Below the pieces are notes generated by a model. The model had not been told where the DNA came from, made no database searches, and saw only the letters and a program-made list of their open reading frames with translations. Source: Vitrella brassicaformis (lineage: Eukaryota; Sar; Vitrellaceae). Taken from it: DNA of 64,000 nucleotides. The number at the start of each line of letters is the position of its first letter. Position 1 is the stretch's first letter. Shown here one piece after another: positions 22,564 to 34,300 of this stretch. The stretch spans positions 124,001 through 188,000 of the forward strand of contig CDMY01000989.1 of assembly GCA_001179505.1 (NCBI GenBank), in the 5' to 3' direction. The position numbers were made by a program, and so were the translations under genes.

Positions 22564-25500
22564 ATGCCCGTGTCAACGCTGCTGCTGTCCCTCCTCGCCT
22601 GTCTGCACTATGTGTCAGCCTTCACTTTGGTCTCCCGTCCCACCGTCCCCTCCCTCTCCCGCACCTTGCAACCTCTCAGGCGGCATGACCATCAGCATCG
22701 GCATCGGCAGCGTCTGTCGGCCTCGACTGACTTCAAGATCGAGATGGACATGGGCACACTGCCCTCGGCACCGACCGTCAGACCACCCCCTCCCCCACCC
22801 ACACCCCCGCCCACACCCCCGCCGCCAGTAGCTGCCGAGCAGGCTGCTCCTCCTGCACCTGCCTCTGAGGCGCCCGCTGCTTCGGCTGGTGCTTCTGCTC
22901 CTGCTGTTGGTGATGCCGCTAGCCCGACTGTGAGTGAGGGTCAGCAGCAGCCGCCGCCGCAACAGCAAAGTGAGGCGAGTGGTGGTGGCGGAGAGGTCAA
23001 GGCGGCGGAGGCCGCTGCTACTGCTCCTGCTCCTGCACGCCCTGCAGAGGGTGAGGCGGCGCCAGCAGCCGCGACAGCGACAACCGCGCAGCAGCAAGAG
23101 CCGCCATCTCCAGCCCCTCCATCAATGGAGCCAGCTCCTCCAGCGGCTGCCGATCAGCCCAAGGAGTCAGTGGAAGACAAGCTGACGCGTGCGATCCTTG
23201 AGAAAGAGGAGGAGGCGGCAAAAGAGCCCGAGCAGCCACCATCAGAGACTGCTGTGGCTGAGGGCGAGGGCGAGGTTCAGGCCCAGGAGGGCGCCAAGAC
23301 AGAGGCCACAGCAGCGACGGAGGGGGGAGGGGCTGAGGGTGAGGGTGACTTGGCTGCGGGCAAGGAGGAGGGCGAGGCTGCCCCGAGCGAGGAGAAGCCG
23401 GAGGTGGCGGAGGCGCCTCCGCCGCCCTCACCGGCACCCTCATTGGAGGAGGCGCAGAAGGTGCTGGAGCCCGTCAAGGGTCTCAAGATACCTGAACTCG
23501 CCGCGGGGGTAACCTAGCCCACACAGCACAGCACACATACACACGATAAAGAAATACGGGTATGTCACGGCTGTGTGTGCGTGTGATTCGATTCCTTCCC
23601 TCACTCAGGTAGGTGCCGGTGCGTTGCCGTGGGTGATAGTTCCGGTGGCGGCCCTCAGCCTCGGGAGGCAGCTGCTCGACACCACCAAGGAAGCCAGGGC
23701 ACAGGCACAGTTCAAGGTGGGCAATGGACACACAATGAACAGGACGAACGAACGAACGAACGAAGGACTGCCGATAGTGACGTGTCGATGGTGTCTGTGT
23801 GTGTGTGTGTGTGGACGTAGGATGAGTTGGCTGAGAGTGAGAGGAAGGCGGCAATCGCCAAGGACCAGGTACACACACACAGACACACACACACACACAC
23901 ACATGGCCCGCCGTATGCCACCAATCATCCCCTCTCCCTCCCTCCCTCCCCCTGTCAGGCGTATGCTGCGATGGCCAAGAGCCGGGAGCCCCCCAAAGGC
24001 ATCGGGATGCTCGCCGCTGCAATCGCCGGAGGTAACGACAACAAACCACAGCCACAGACACAGCAGCGAGGAGGGGCAACAGCAGCAGCCGCAGCCACAG
24101 CCAGCACCGGCACCAGCAAATCAGCTACACCCCCTGCACAGCAACAACCAGCAGCCCAGCAGCAGTCAGCAGCAGCAGCAGCCAGGAAGCCCTCCGTGTC
24201 CCCAGCACCCTTCCTGTCCGGGTGGCGATCTGGCTGGCGCTCCGGGATGCCCCAGCCACAGCAACCGAAGACAGCAGCTGCCCCCAAGAAGCAGCAACAG
24301 CCGCAGCAGAGGCAGCCAGTGCTGCAAGCCACCGCCTCAGCCCCGGCAGGCAAGAGGCAGCAGACACAGCCACAGGCACAGCCGCCCCAGCCCCGTCGCT
24401 ATTCGCCCCCCCCATCCCCGTCCCCGCCGGCCGCCCCCTCCTCCACTAAAGTGCTAGAGGGTGCTCGTTCATCTCTCACGGACCTCCGCGTTGTGCTTGC
24501 AGTCGGGATCGCCTCGTCGCTCGGACTCCTCTACGCCACCACCGTCCTCACCAATGGCAACAAGACGCCACCTGACTTCATCCAACAGCAGCAGACCAAG
24601 ACGCAGACACTGCCGACCAAGCCACAGGGTGCGGCGGTGCTGCCGAAGGAGCCCGAGGGGAGGCCTGCGCTGCGTGACCTGAAGCTGCCGTCGTTCTTTG
24701 GCGGCGGTGAGGAGATCCAAGGCACTGAAGGCAGCGAGGGCGAGAGGAGGGAGGAGACAACGGCGGCAGCTGGCAAGGAAGTGGTCAAGACAGCAGAGGA
24801 GAAGCCGCCGCCACCACCAGAGGAGCCGGAACCGTCACCACAGCCAGCTGCCCCAGTGTTCAAGCTGCCGTCGTTCCTGGGCGGCGAGGACAAAGACAAG
24901 GCACCTGAGGAGGCAAAGGAGACAGCACCCGCTGCACCTGCCCCACCAGCACCAGCCGTCACTGAAGCCGAGACGAAGGAGGCCGCCCCATCAGCCGCCC
25001 CACCAGCCGCTGTTGTCGAGCCGCCCAAGCCATCGGAGGGCTTCCAGCTGCCATCCATCTTCGGCGGCGGCGGCAAGGAAGAGGTCAAGAAAGAGGCGGC
25101 CCCGGCCCCCCCTGCAGCAGTGGTGGAGGAGACGGCCAAGAAAGAGGAGACCGCAGCTGTGGCTCAGCAGCAGCCAGAGGAGAAGAAGGAGCAGCCGGCG
25201 GCCAAGACGGAGGAGGTGGCAAAGGTCGAGCAGAAGAGGGCAGACGAGGAGAAAGCCGCCCCCTCCGCTGCCCCTGCTGGCGTCAGCGAGCCACCCGCCC
25301 CTCTCGCCAAACAAGAAGAAAAGGTGGAGCCACCGCCACCACCACCATCACCAGCACCACCTGCAGCAGAGAAGGCACCACCCGCAGCCACAGCCACAAC
25401 AACGGCCGAGAAAGAGGTGTCTGGGTCGCAAGAACCGCCTGCTCGTGTGTCTGAGCAGCTCAACAGCATGCCTGTGCGGGTCATGATCGAGCCACCGCCC

Positions 25501-25878
25501 AAGCCAAAGCCACCACAACAGCCGCAGCCGACCACCACGGCCGAGAGGTCTGCAGCCGGGGGTGGAGAGGAGAGGAAAGCCCTGGTGGACCTGACGGGCA
25601 TCTTCAAGAGGCAGGGGCCACCGGCGGGGGGCGAGGAGGGTGCTGCGACGGCCGAGGAGAGTGGGAGTGGAGGCGGTGAGAAGAAGGCGCCCGCACCGGC
25701 GGCGTCAAAAGGTGAGCAGCACAGATCACAACAAGTGCGTTGATCTTTGCCATGGTGCTCTGGTGTGTGTCTCTCTGTGTGTGTAGGTGTGCCTGACCGA
25801 TCTGATTTGGTTGACAAGCTGAAAAAGCTGCGGGGCGACCTGCAGGCACAGGCAGACAAGAAGACTGAGACCGAGTGA
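22564..25878 (+). CDS. Pro/Ala/Glu-rich membrane protein, paralogue B (unrecognised family), plastid-type leader
   Basis: Starts MPVSTLLLSLLACLHYVSAF. This signal peptide is predicted to be cleaved before Phe and is followed by an Arg/Ser/Pro/His-rich, acid-free stretch, the hallmark of bipartite plastid leaders in red-derived plastids. Landmarks shared with paralogue A: DFKIEMDMGTLPSA, DKLTRAILEKEEE, PVAALSLGRQLLDTTKEAR and VLAVGIASSLGLLYATTV. Exon 1 ends at about 23508. Short exons (ending AQAQFK; then DELAESERKAAIAKDQ) follow, then a long exon from about 23959 and a final exon from about 25788 ending KKTETE. The long exon is Pro/Ala/Glu/Gln-rich and carries three LPS[FI]-x-GG repeats. A short in-frame stretch at about 24451-24500 could be an intron. 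Much of the protein is probably disordered. No enzyme domain is seen. Confidence 0.72.
24684..25076 (+). repeat. Three degenerate LPS[F/I]-x-GG protein repeats
   Basis: Within the long exon of paralogue B, LRDLKLPSFFGGGEE, PVFKLPSFLGGEDKDK and GFQLPSIFGGGGKEE recur about every 60 residues, separated by Ala/Pro/Glu linkers. They look like short linear interaction motifs on a disordered chain. Paralogue A has only a loose equivalent (LRLPFLSGD). Confidence 0.65.
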
Positions 25879-26884
25879 CTGACTGAGCTGCGCGGTTTAT
25901 CGACCAGACAGACAGACAGACAGACGTCCGTGAGTGGGTGAGTGAGGGTTGGGTGGTCTGCGAATGAAGCTAGCTAACACATTTTTCATATGGCCGCCGG
26001 CGGGGCGGTGGTGCGTGAGCTGCATCGAGGCGAATGAATCGAATCAATCAATCAATTGATGGTGGAGATCCTACACATATACACATACATATACATGAGG
26101 TCGCCTCTCACGGCATTGGGGTGAGAGCTTTATGACCTGCCTGCCTGCCTGCCTCCGTGCCTGCCTGTCTTATGTGTGAATGCATTGGCCCCAATGCATG
26201 TCTGTCTTCCGTGTCTTGGTTCTGTGACGGCTGGCCGGCCGCCTGGCCAGCCGGAAGGTTTACAGAGAGATGAGAGAGAGATGATGCATGGCTGGCGGCA
26301 AGAGAGTGAGGGATGGGACGTACTGTCAATCAAGTGAGGCCAGGAACTCACAGTTTTGCTTGAGAGATTGTGCCATCAGATCAGATGTGTGTGTTGACTG
26401 GGTGGGTGGGTATGTGCCTGCGAGCTGAGTGATGGATGCGATGTGTGGCCGAGTGAGTGAGTGAGTGAGTGGACATCGGCCGGCCACTCGGCCACCCAAG
26501 CATCACTCCGCTTGGGTACACCCAACTAAGCCAAGGCACAGGCGGGGAAGGCGACGCAGACGGGCCAAGATGTGGACACACAACACATTCATGCTCTCAG
26601 TCGTGACTTCCAATTTCGGTCAGCGAATGGCAGAGTTAGTGCGCGGATGAGTTGCACGGGCGATGGGGAGAAGCCTTCTCCCCTCCCCCTCCCCCTCTCA
26701 GTACTTTCTGGCATCGCCGCATTCCTGCTCGTATCCTGAACTGCTCCCCCGAGCGTTGACTGCCGAGCCTCTCTCTTCTCTCTCGTGACATCGGTGTGAC
26801 GTGACCGTGCGGCAGTGTCGTCGCCCTAGTTGGGTTGGACCTTGCGGCAGTGTGAGGCGGGTGGTCATATATCGAGCGATATAT
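25879..26884. other. Intergenic region
   Basis: About 1 kb holding CAGA, ATCA, CTGC and GAGT short tandem tracts (25907-25924, 26041-26056, 26134-26153, 26453-26470) and a GGCCGGCC element near 26231. I see no supported gene. The promoter of the downstream gene should lie at its right end, near the ATATATCGAGCGATATATAT element at 26868-26887. Confidence 0.5.
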
Positions 26885-27749
26885 ATGGCAGGCGACGACG
26901 AGCTGCAGGACGTCAAGATCCAGGACAACTCACCACCCAATGACAAGAACGAGGACGAGGACAACCAGGAGCACTCGGAGCCTGATACTACTGCGTCTGA
27001 TACCGGTATGTAAGCACAAACAGCACACTCACCACTGTCAATATGATTCACTCGATGTGATGCTGTCTAATTGACGCAGATGCTCTGATTGAAGACAGTG
27101 ACAGCTCTGTGGGGCGACTTTAAGTTACCCCTATGGCGTGTCGTGGTACACCATCATCGTCAGCCTGGCCTTGCTCGGCCCCTTCGCAGTAGTCCTCGTT
27201 CGGGCTTCCGTCGACAAGCACTTCGCCGACTCGTTCCCCAACTACCGCATCGACGGCATCTTCGTCCCCCACTGGATCCTCTTCCCTGTAGGTGCGGTCT
27301 TGTCCGTGATTTGCTTTGGCCACTTCGTGATGATGCTGTACGTCAAGCTGGTCGTCCGGCCATCCCTTCTGCTGCGGCCGACGTACGTGGCCGTGCCAGC
27401 TCCTTTTGAGTCATACCTGCCATGGCACTTCACCGTCACCGGCCGCGTGCGGACGGTGCACTTCTCGTCCGTCACCAGTGTGAGACTCATGGAGCGGCGA
27501 TCGCGAAGGAGGTGCACCGAGACAAAGTACCGGTACATTGAGCTCACCTTTCGGCGCATTGAGCTCGTCCCACCCCCTTGGTGGGACTCAGCAGCGCAGG
27601 GGCGTGTCGAGATCCATGCGATGCTGCTGCCGAGGGGGGACAAGGATCTTGACGAGGCGTGGAGGTTCGTGGAGGCTAAGACTAGGCCTTATCTGCAGCA
27701 GAGGGCGGCCACACAGGCAATCAGCCAGGCAATCGGCCGGCCTGCATAG
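26885..27749 (+). CDS. Two-TM membrane protein of unknown function, apparent frameshift
   Basis: Exon 1 starts MAGDDELQDVKIQDNSPP, acidic and disordered, with a donor at about 27006. Exon 2 starts DALIEDSDSSVG but then hits a TAA. Reading one nucleotide out of phase gives ATLSYPYGVSWYTIIVSL and the rest of the protein: a first TM segment (YTIIVSLALLGPFAVVLV), a loop with FPNYRIDGIFVPHW, a second TM segment (ILFPVGAVLSVICFGHFV), and a basic/aromatic C-terminal domain (WHFTVTGRVRTVHFSSVTSV, RYIELTFRRIELVPPPWW) ending IGRPA. The break lies at a GGGG run at about 27112. If the frame is intact in the organism, translation could instead start at MSWYTIIV only through a non-canonical start. Family not recognised. 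Confidence 0.6.
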
Positions 27750-28427
27750 ATAGCCTGGGTGTCTTAATCGTGTTTCATTACTCTTCCTTACTGAATGTGT
27801 GAGTGCTTGGCTGGTGCGTTTCGCTGTGTGGATAGTACAATTCACACACACATACGCACTTACACGCCAGCCATCCACTCGTTTGTGGCGCTGATCTCCC
27901 TCCGTCTGTCAGTTTCTCTCTGTCTGCGTCTGTCTGTCTGTCCACCCCATGGGCAATCAATAGGTGATTGCCCTCGGCTTGCCTGCTGTGCGTAGGTCGT
28001 GCAGGCAGGCAGGCAGGGAGGCAGGCACCTTAGACAGGCGTGTATGTGTGCGTGTAGTCTTATCCGTGTGTGCGTCTGTGACCCATAGTGAGTTTGGTGG
28101 TTGTGCTGTGATCGATGGACCACGGTTCGATGTGCGCATATATATAAGGAATTCAATGTTCGATTCTGTGGTCCTGGGCCCAACACCCACCCACCCACAT
28201 CGCGTATGCGATGCATCTCACATCTGAAGTAAGTAAACACACACACACATCAAGTCCCAGCCAGAGATATATGCGACACACGCACATCACACACACAGAC
28301 CAGTACATAGAATAGACGACCTATACAAAAAAACTAATCAAACGCAGTCAGTCTGCCTGTCTGCCCAGTCAGTCACAGGTGGGCCCTCGCCACGACTGTC
28401 TGCTCCACACAATAAGTATATACTATG
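27750..28427. other. Intergenic region
   Basis: About 680 bp between converging genes, with GTCT, GCAG and CACA simple-repeat tracts. I found nothing else in it. Confidence 0.5.
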
Positions 28428-29954
28428 TCACTTGGCCGGGGCCCCCTTGGCCATTTTCTTCTTCTCCACTCGCTGCTGCGCCCGCCGGCTGGCCCGACTG
28501 CCGCCAGATGACGCAGACCCAGCACACACGGAGGCGGACGCCTTGGAAGCGACGGCACTGACTAGCCGCACCACCTGCAGACAGACAGACAGACAGACAG
28601 ATGGGTGAGTGAGTGAGTCGGTTTTGGTATCGCTCACGGGGTGGTCGTCGTCGTCTGTCGTGTACCACAGGTGACCGGCATCCATCAGCCGCTTCAGACG
28701 CTGGAAGCAGTCCAGCTGTGGCCACGCACCGCACGCCACACAGACAGACAGACAGGCAGACAGGAAGGAAGGAGGAGCGCCGTGTGCAGATGATCCCTGT
28801 AATAGCCCATGGCTGTACTTACCTGTGCGATGCGGTCGGCCATGAGGTTGCTGTGGGTCTTGCCAGCGGAAACCTGCTCGTCGCCATACCTGCACACACA
28901 GACACATGGAGAGAGAGTTGGCAGACAAACACGTCCCGCACACGCCCACAACCGCACCCACGCACTCATTCGTCGGTTGGTTCGTTCCCTCACACACACT
29001 TACTTGACGATTTCCACGAGGATTTCCGCCGCCATGTCGCGGTATTCTTCCTCGCGCATCGTCACCTCCCCAGTGACGAAGCCCACCAGCGTCTGGCACA
29101 CGGCGGCGGGGAGGGCCTCATACTCGGCCAACTGCACACACACACAGGCACACAGCCATCCCGTATCGTGGCCAGCAGGTGTGTTGGATTCAACCTTGCC
29201 TTGTGGGTGTGTTGGCGCGAAATGAGCCATATGGTTTCGATGCAGCGGCGGGCCACCATACCCTTGACGTAGTCGACAGGCATGCCGCGCAGCCCCCGCA
29301 CGTCCCACTCGTTGCGTCCCAGCTGCCCGTCTGAGTCGCACATGCGCCGCAGCAGCACCGGCACAACACCGTGGTCCAGAAGCGCCGACAGATGACCTCC
29401 ACCTGCATGTCAGTCCAACACACACACACACACACACACACAGGTGTGTTGTTTGAGCCTCCCTCCCCCTCTCCCTCCCTCTCTCCCTCCCTCTCTCCCT
29501 CCCTCTCTCAATGAATTCAATTGTGGAGGTGGCGCGCACGTGCGAGAGCGCGCGGGACGTTGACGGCCATGCTCATGTTGACGTAGCCCCAGCCGATGTT
29601 CTTGGCCCCCATGGCAGACACCAGACCCGCCATGGCCTCGGCCCTCGGCAGATGCTCAAACAACGGACCCAACACTGCACACGCACAGACAAACACACAC
29701 GCACGCACAGCTGTCCGTTCTCTGTCATGTACCTACCTACCGACCTTGTTTGCCCTTGTCCTCGTCGCCCTCGTAGACTACTTGCATGGTGAGCATGCGC
29801 CCCAGCACATACACCGCCGCCCACTGGGCAACCGGAGTGCTGCCAGGGGACGCCAGCACGGACACCAGCGGCTCCATGTGCGGCCTCACACGCGCCTTGA
29901 AGGCATCCACACGCAGCTTCTCCGATACCTCCTCTTTGCAAGCCACCACACACA

Positions 29955-29997
<43 letters not shown>

Positions 29998-30953
29998 GTC
30001 GCAGTGTGACAGGCAGCACACAGTGGGGTCCGGGGGCCGTCACCTTTGCTTACCCGACTCGTCTGCTCGTCGACTGACCTCTGCATTAGCAAGCAGACGG
30101 AATGCCATCCATTAAAGGGGCCGAGCCCGGACTCCCACCCACCCATACACACACCTGTGAGCCTGGCGAAGCTTTGAATGGACTCCAGGAGGCCGGCGAT
30201 CCTGTTGGCTCTCCTCTTCTCGTCCACTCCCCCCTCCATCTGCTTGTCGCTCAAGATCACGCTTGTCGCCTCCCCGAACAGCCGATACCGCTCAGCAAGG
30301 CACGGCCTATCGCGCCGGGCCTGCGTCAGGAGGTCGATGGCGGAGTCAGCCAGCTCGATGTGCTCGGGCGTCATGGCCGCGACGGCAGCACGCGCTAGGA
30401 GGTCGCCGTGGCTTTCTGTGATGGCCTCGCGGACGGCCGTGGCTTTCTCGTCCGGGGCCGAGCCCACCGAGTTGTGGTCTCGCATCGCCCCGCTCAGCAT
30501 GCTGAACAGACCCATCTCGATGAAGGGGCGGTCCGCACTCGGCGCTGCGGGGATGGCCTCCTTAAGGCGGCCCACCTCCCCCAACAGCAGCTGCTGGCCG
30601 GCCCCGCCCGCCAAGAGGTCGCAATGGATCTCCGACATGGCCGCCATGACCATCGCTGACCGGCGGGCGAGCAATCGCTTCTGGGGGTCGGCCGACGTGT
30701 TGCACATGGAATGCACCAGGCTGCTGCGGAGGCCCTGGCCGACAGCGTCTGCTTGCATGGCCTTGAGGCTGTCCCGCACCGCTTCGTTCTTGGACCCGCC
30801 CGCCTTGTTGAGGTGACTGAGCAGCCGATGCAGCTCACGGAGGTGCTGGCACCGCACGGCCGCGCCATGATGCGACGATTGGAAACCTCCCGCGGCGGCG
30901 AGAAGATCCAAGAGGGGAACACCGTGAGGCGTGCTGATGTGACGGTCGGACAC
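28428..30953 (-). CDS. ARM/HEAT-like alpha-helical repeat protein
   Basis: The long first exon is almost entirely amphipathic helices of repeat type, e.g. LRELHRLLSHLNKAGG, MVMAAMSEIHCDLLAGG, PFIEMGLFSMLSGAMRDH and ELADSAIDLLTQARRDRP. Later exons read VRPHMEPLVSVLASPGST, WAAVYVLGRMLTMQVVY, VLGPLFEHLPRAEAMAGLVS, HLSALLDHGVVPVLLRRM, RRCIETIWLI and YRDMAAEILVEIVK. The C-terminus is basic and Ala/Ser-rich (RRAQQRVEKKKMAKGAPAK). This is consistent with a scaffold or binding protein. The 5' end is unresolved: the open frame begins at a GTG, no ATG lies between the upstream in-frame stop and there, and the first ATG in frame is near 30758, so an upstream exon is likely. Family not named. Confidence 0.65.
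29946..29996. repeat. (CA)n(GA)n microsatellite in an intron
   Basis: About 26 nt of CA followed by about 25 nt of GA. On the coding (minus) strand this is a TC-then-TG tract, typical of the introns here. Confidence 0.85.
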
Positions 30954-31316
30954 GACGAAAATGGCTGCTTGGAGGAGGCTTAACGACGAGATCTGGATGG
31001 TTGGTTATGGGCTAGAGAATGGAGAGAGCGGTTTCACAGACCGAAGCTGCGAGCTTTCCGATTTCTTGAGCAATGTGTGAATCGTAGTGAATTGAAGGCT
31101 GATCTCAGGCTGAGGAGGTCAGCTATCAACAATTCCACCACCATGATTATTGTATCTCATCATCTATGTCGTTCCGTGCAGGTCGGCGGAGGGCGTGTGT
31201 GGTTGTACGCATGGATGGCCACACCCCTAGCAGGAGGGCCAGCCGCAGCCCCTCGCCTCCTCTGGTCGATCCATCGCAGCAGCCATGGAGTGATATAATG
31301 AAGGGCGTCGAAGGAG
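30954..31316. promoter_or_regulatory. Divergent upstream region
   Basis: About 360 bp between the open-frame limits of the ARM-like gene (-) and the six-module gene (+). Both genes lack a clear ATG at their open-frame edge, so this interval probably also contains short 5' exons. A short plus-strand ATG frame at 31166 is Arg/Ser-rich and could be part of such an exon. Confidence 0.35.
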
Positions 31317-34300
31317 TTGCTGGAACTCATCTCGCCAGAGCAACTACAGGAGTTGTACGCAGATGAGATCGGCACCGACCCAGCAGCCGACGAATTCGAA
31401 GCGCCGCAACAGAGTCGCCAATCGGCCTGTATACGCCTCCAGGGGTCAATGGCATCAGCGTCACAGAGCGACGCGCACCCTGACCGTGGCTCGACAGCAT
31501 CTCACGAGGCTTCGCCACCACCTCTCCGACCGCCACCGCCACCGCCAGTCATCGAACGCTCCCCGTCCAGTGCAGCATCCCCGCTCGACTCACAGCCACT
31601 CCCCTGGCGAGTCAAGCAGGCGGCGCACAAGGCCAAGACCATCATAAAAACGGCCAAGAAGGCACTGGCGAGGGCGGGTCATCTTGGTCAAGAAGGCGTC
31701 TGCAGACGGCGGGCAGATCGACACCATCGGCTTTGGGTATGACCTTGCCGGCCTCCAGCACACCCAGTGGGCCGCTGACACGACTGAAGCGGCGCTGGAC
31801 GAGGCGATGGTGGCGGGGAAGGGCTTCATCGACGTCATCGCCGCCACACCTCAGTGGGCCAGGGCGACACAGAAGCATCCCTCTGACCCCAAGTCGGGCT
31901 GCAAACATATTCAGAAATTTGTGGGCGGCATCCACAGTGAGTTCAGCACAACCAACCGCCACAAAGCCTTCAATGCCTTCGTATCGCGTCATGTCGTTCG
32001 TGTGTGTCGTGGTATGCAGTGAAGGCCGACCAAGTCCGCAGCTGTCCCGCTTATCTCGCCCGCTTCTCGACCTCACCATCACCGTCCTCACCACCCACCA
32101 GCAGCCCTTCTGTACCCCTGCATGCCGCTGTCCAGTTGGTGCTGGAGGTGGTGTTTCGGCACAAGCAAAGCCTACGCGACCGCCAGCTGAGCAGCGGCGA
32201 GATCTATCCACAACTACCGACAGAGGCACGGTTCGCCATGCTTCAGCTGAAGGCGGCGTCGGAGGCCACAGGGGGCAGTGGGCGAGTTGGGATTACCCTC
32301 GAGCGGCACGCCGACTTTGGTTCGGCGGACTTGGTGTGCGTGTGGGCCGCGTCGCTGGCTCTGGAGGAGATACACGAGGCCGTCAGGTACATGGCGGCGA
32401 TAGTCCTGTGGGGGCTCGAGCCCACAGATGTGCGGGCGGTGCATAGGGAGGTGTTCGTGGAGGCTCTCCGTGCCTCCTCGGACGCCCTTGGCCTTGACGA
32501 TAGCCAGGTCAGGGAAGCGAGCACACCTCTCCTCACCTCTCCTCAAGATGTGCCTTCCTATCTGTCCGTCTGTCTGTGTGCTCGTCAGGTCGGTGAGTTG
32601 GTGGATGCCGATGGATCGGAGAACGACGAAAGCAACAGCGAGACAGACAGCCCCCATGCAGGTGGAGATTGGGCCGCCAGGGTGTGTTCGCCCTACAACT
32701 GCCTGCCTCCCGACGTCCATCACTCGTCAACGACAATGGCTGTCGACGAGCCGCCCGCCAAGCCGCCGTTGGCTTCGGAGGAGGTACTTCAGGCGCTCCG
32801 GGAGGAGGGGATGACGATTGGCGTGGTGAGGCGGCCAGGGGCTCACGGCTTTGTGTATGACCTTGCCGGCCTCCAACACACACAGTGGGCCGCTGACGCG
32901 ACTGATGCGGCGCTGGACGAGGCGATGGTGACCGCCGACAGTATTGATAGTGCGGCCACGGCAGCCGTTGGCACGGACTTCGTGCGAGGCATCATACTCT
33001 CACCCCAGTGGGCGAGGATGACAAAGCAGCACTCACCTCCCCCCAGACCGAGCGACAAGAAGATGCGGCAGTACATGGACAACGTACACGGTGAGTGAGA
33101 GCCTTCACACGACTGTATGTATCTTTGGATGGATGAACGTCATCATCAAAGTTTACGTGTATGTTTTGTATTGCCTGTCTTGTGTTGTGCAGCGAGCGCT
33201 GAGCGCGTCAAGTCGTGTCCCTGCTCTTCCTGCCACAGCAACCCCTCCGACAGCCCCACCTGTAGTCTTGACGAGGCCGTCATCTTCATGCTGGAGATGA
33301 TATCGCAGCTCAAGGAGACCCTCCGTGAGGCCGAGCACATGACGGGCGGCACCCATCATGGCCTGCCGATGGCGGCAGCCCTCAGCATCTTGCAGCTCAG
33401 GGCGGCATCGGAGGCCGTGTGTGGCCAGCCTAGCGGCAGTGGACGCGTCGGCGTGATCCTCACACCGCACCCAGCATTCGGCACGGCGAGTTTGGTCTCC
33501 GTGTGGGCGGGCTCCCTGCGCCGTGACGAGATAGCCGAGGCCATGGCCATGATGGTAGCCGGCATCTTGAGCGATGTAGAGAGGATGCGCCCGGTGATGC
33601 GGTGCATCATGAGGCAGTCCTGGCGGGCCTTCGGCGAAGCGTTCTTCCAGAGCTATGAACCGCTGGAGTTTGACATGTAAGGGATATCGTCTGAGCTCCA
33701 TGTTCTCGATGTGAATTCGGCGTCGAATGTGCTGTGTCAGACTCGACGTGAATTCAGCAGAGTGCTCAGAAGACGGTGTGCAAGGACATGTGTTGGATGC
33801 GGGTGGCCCGGGTGCGAGAGGTGACGACGTGTCTGCGGGCGGCGGCGGCTCCTCCCATCCCACTCTGCCCCCGCTGCCAGCCTCTCCGCCCCCACAGCTG
33901 CACCACACCGACCTACCGATTGGTGACCAGCTCAAGAGCGCCATCAAGGCCGCCAAGCAGCTCATACACCAGGTGCGTGGGGCTGGCGAAGTCCAGCTCG
34001 GCGTCTGCAAGAAGAGGTCACAGCCAGGCGGGCCGCTGGACTCAGTCGGCTTCACCTACGGCGACGACCCCCAGCTGGCCGTGTGGGCGCGGTCCCTCAA
34101 GTGTGCGGACGTATGCAGGGCGCTGCAGGAGGCGTGTCTGTCGCGAGACCTTCCCATCGAGATCGTCGTGTGCCGATCGGGCCTCGAACCGGCGGGAGCA
34201 CGGCGGGGTCCGGACATCGTCATCTACCGCAGACCGTCCCCAGACAATTTCATCCTCATCGTCGGCGTGGACCTATCGACAATGGCGGCATCGCGTCGGT

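Noticed and set aside
23018-23443. Antisense Pro-rich open frames opposite paralogue B
   Set aside because: Mirror image of a Glu/Ala/Pro/Gly-rich coding region, with no splice logic or motifs of their own.
24531-25859. Long antisense Ser/Gly/Ala-rich frames opposite the paralogue B long exon
   Set aside because: GC-rich repeats keep several frames open, whereas the plus frame has the conserved GIASSL segment and the LPS-GG repeats.
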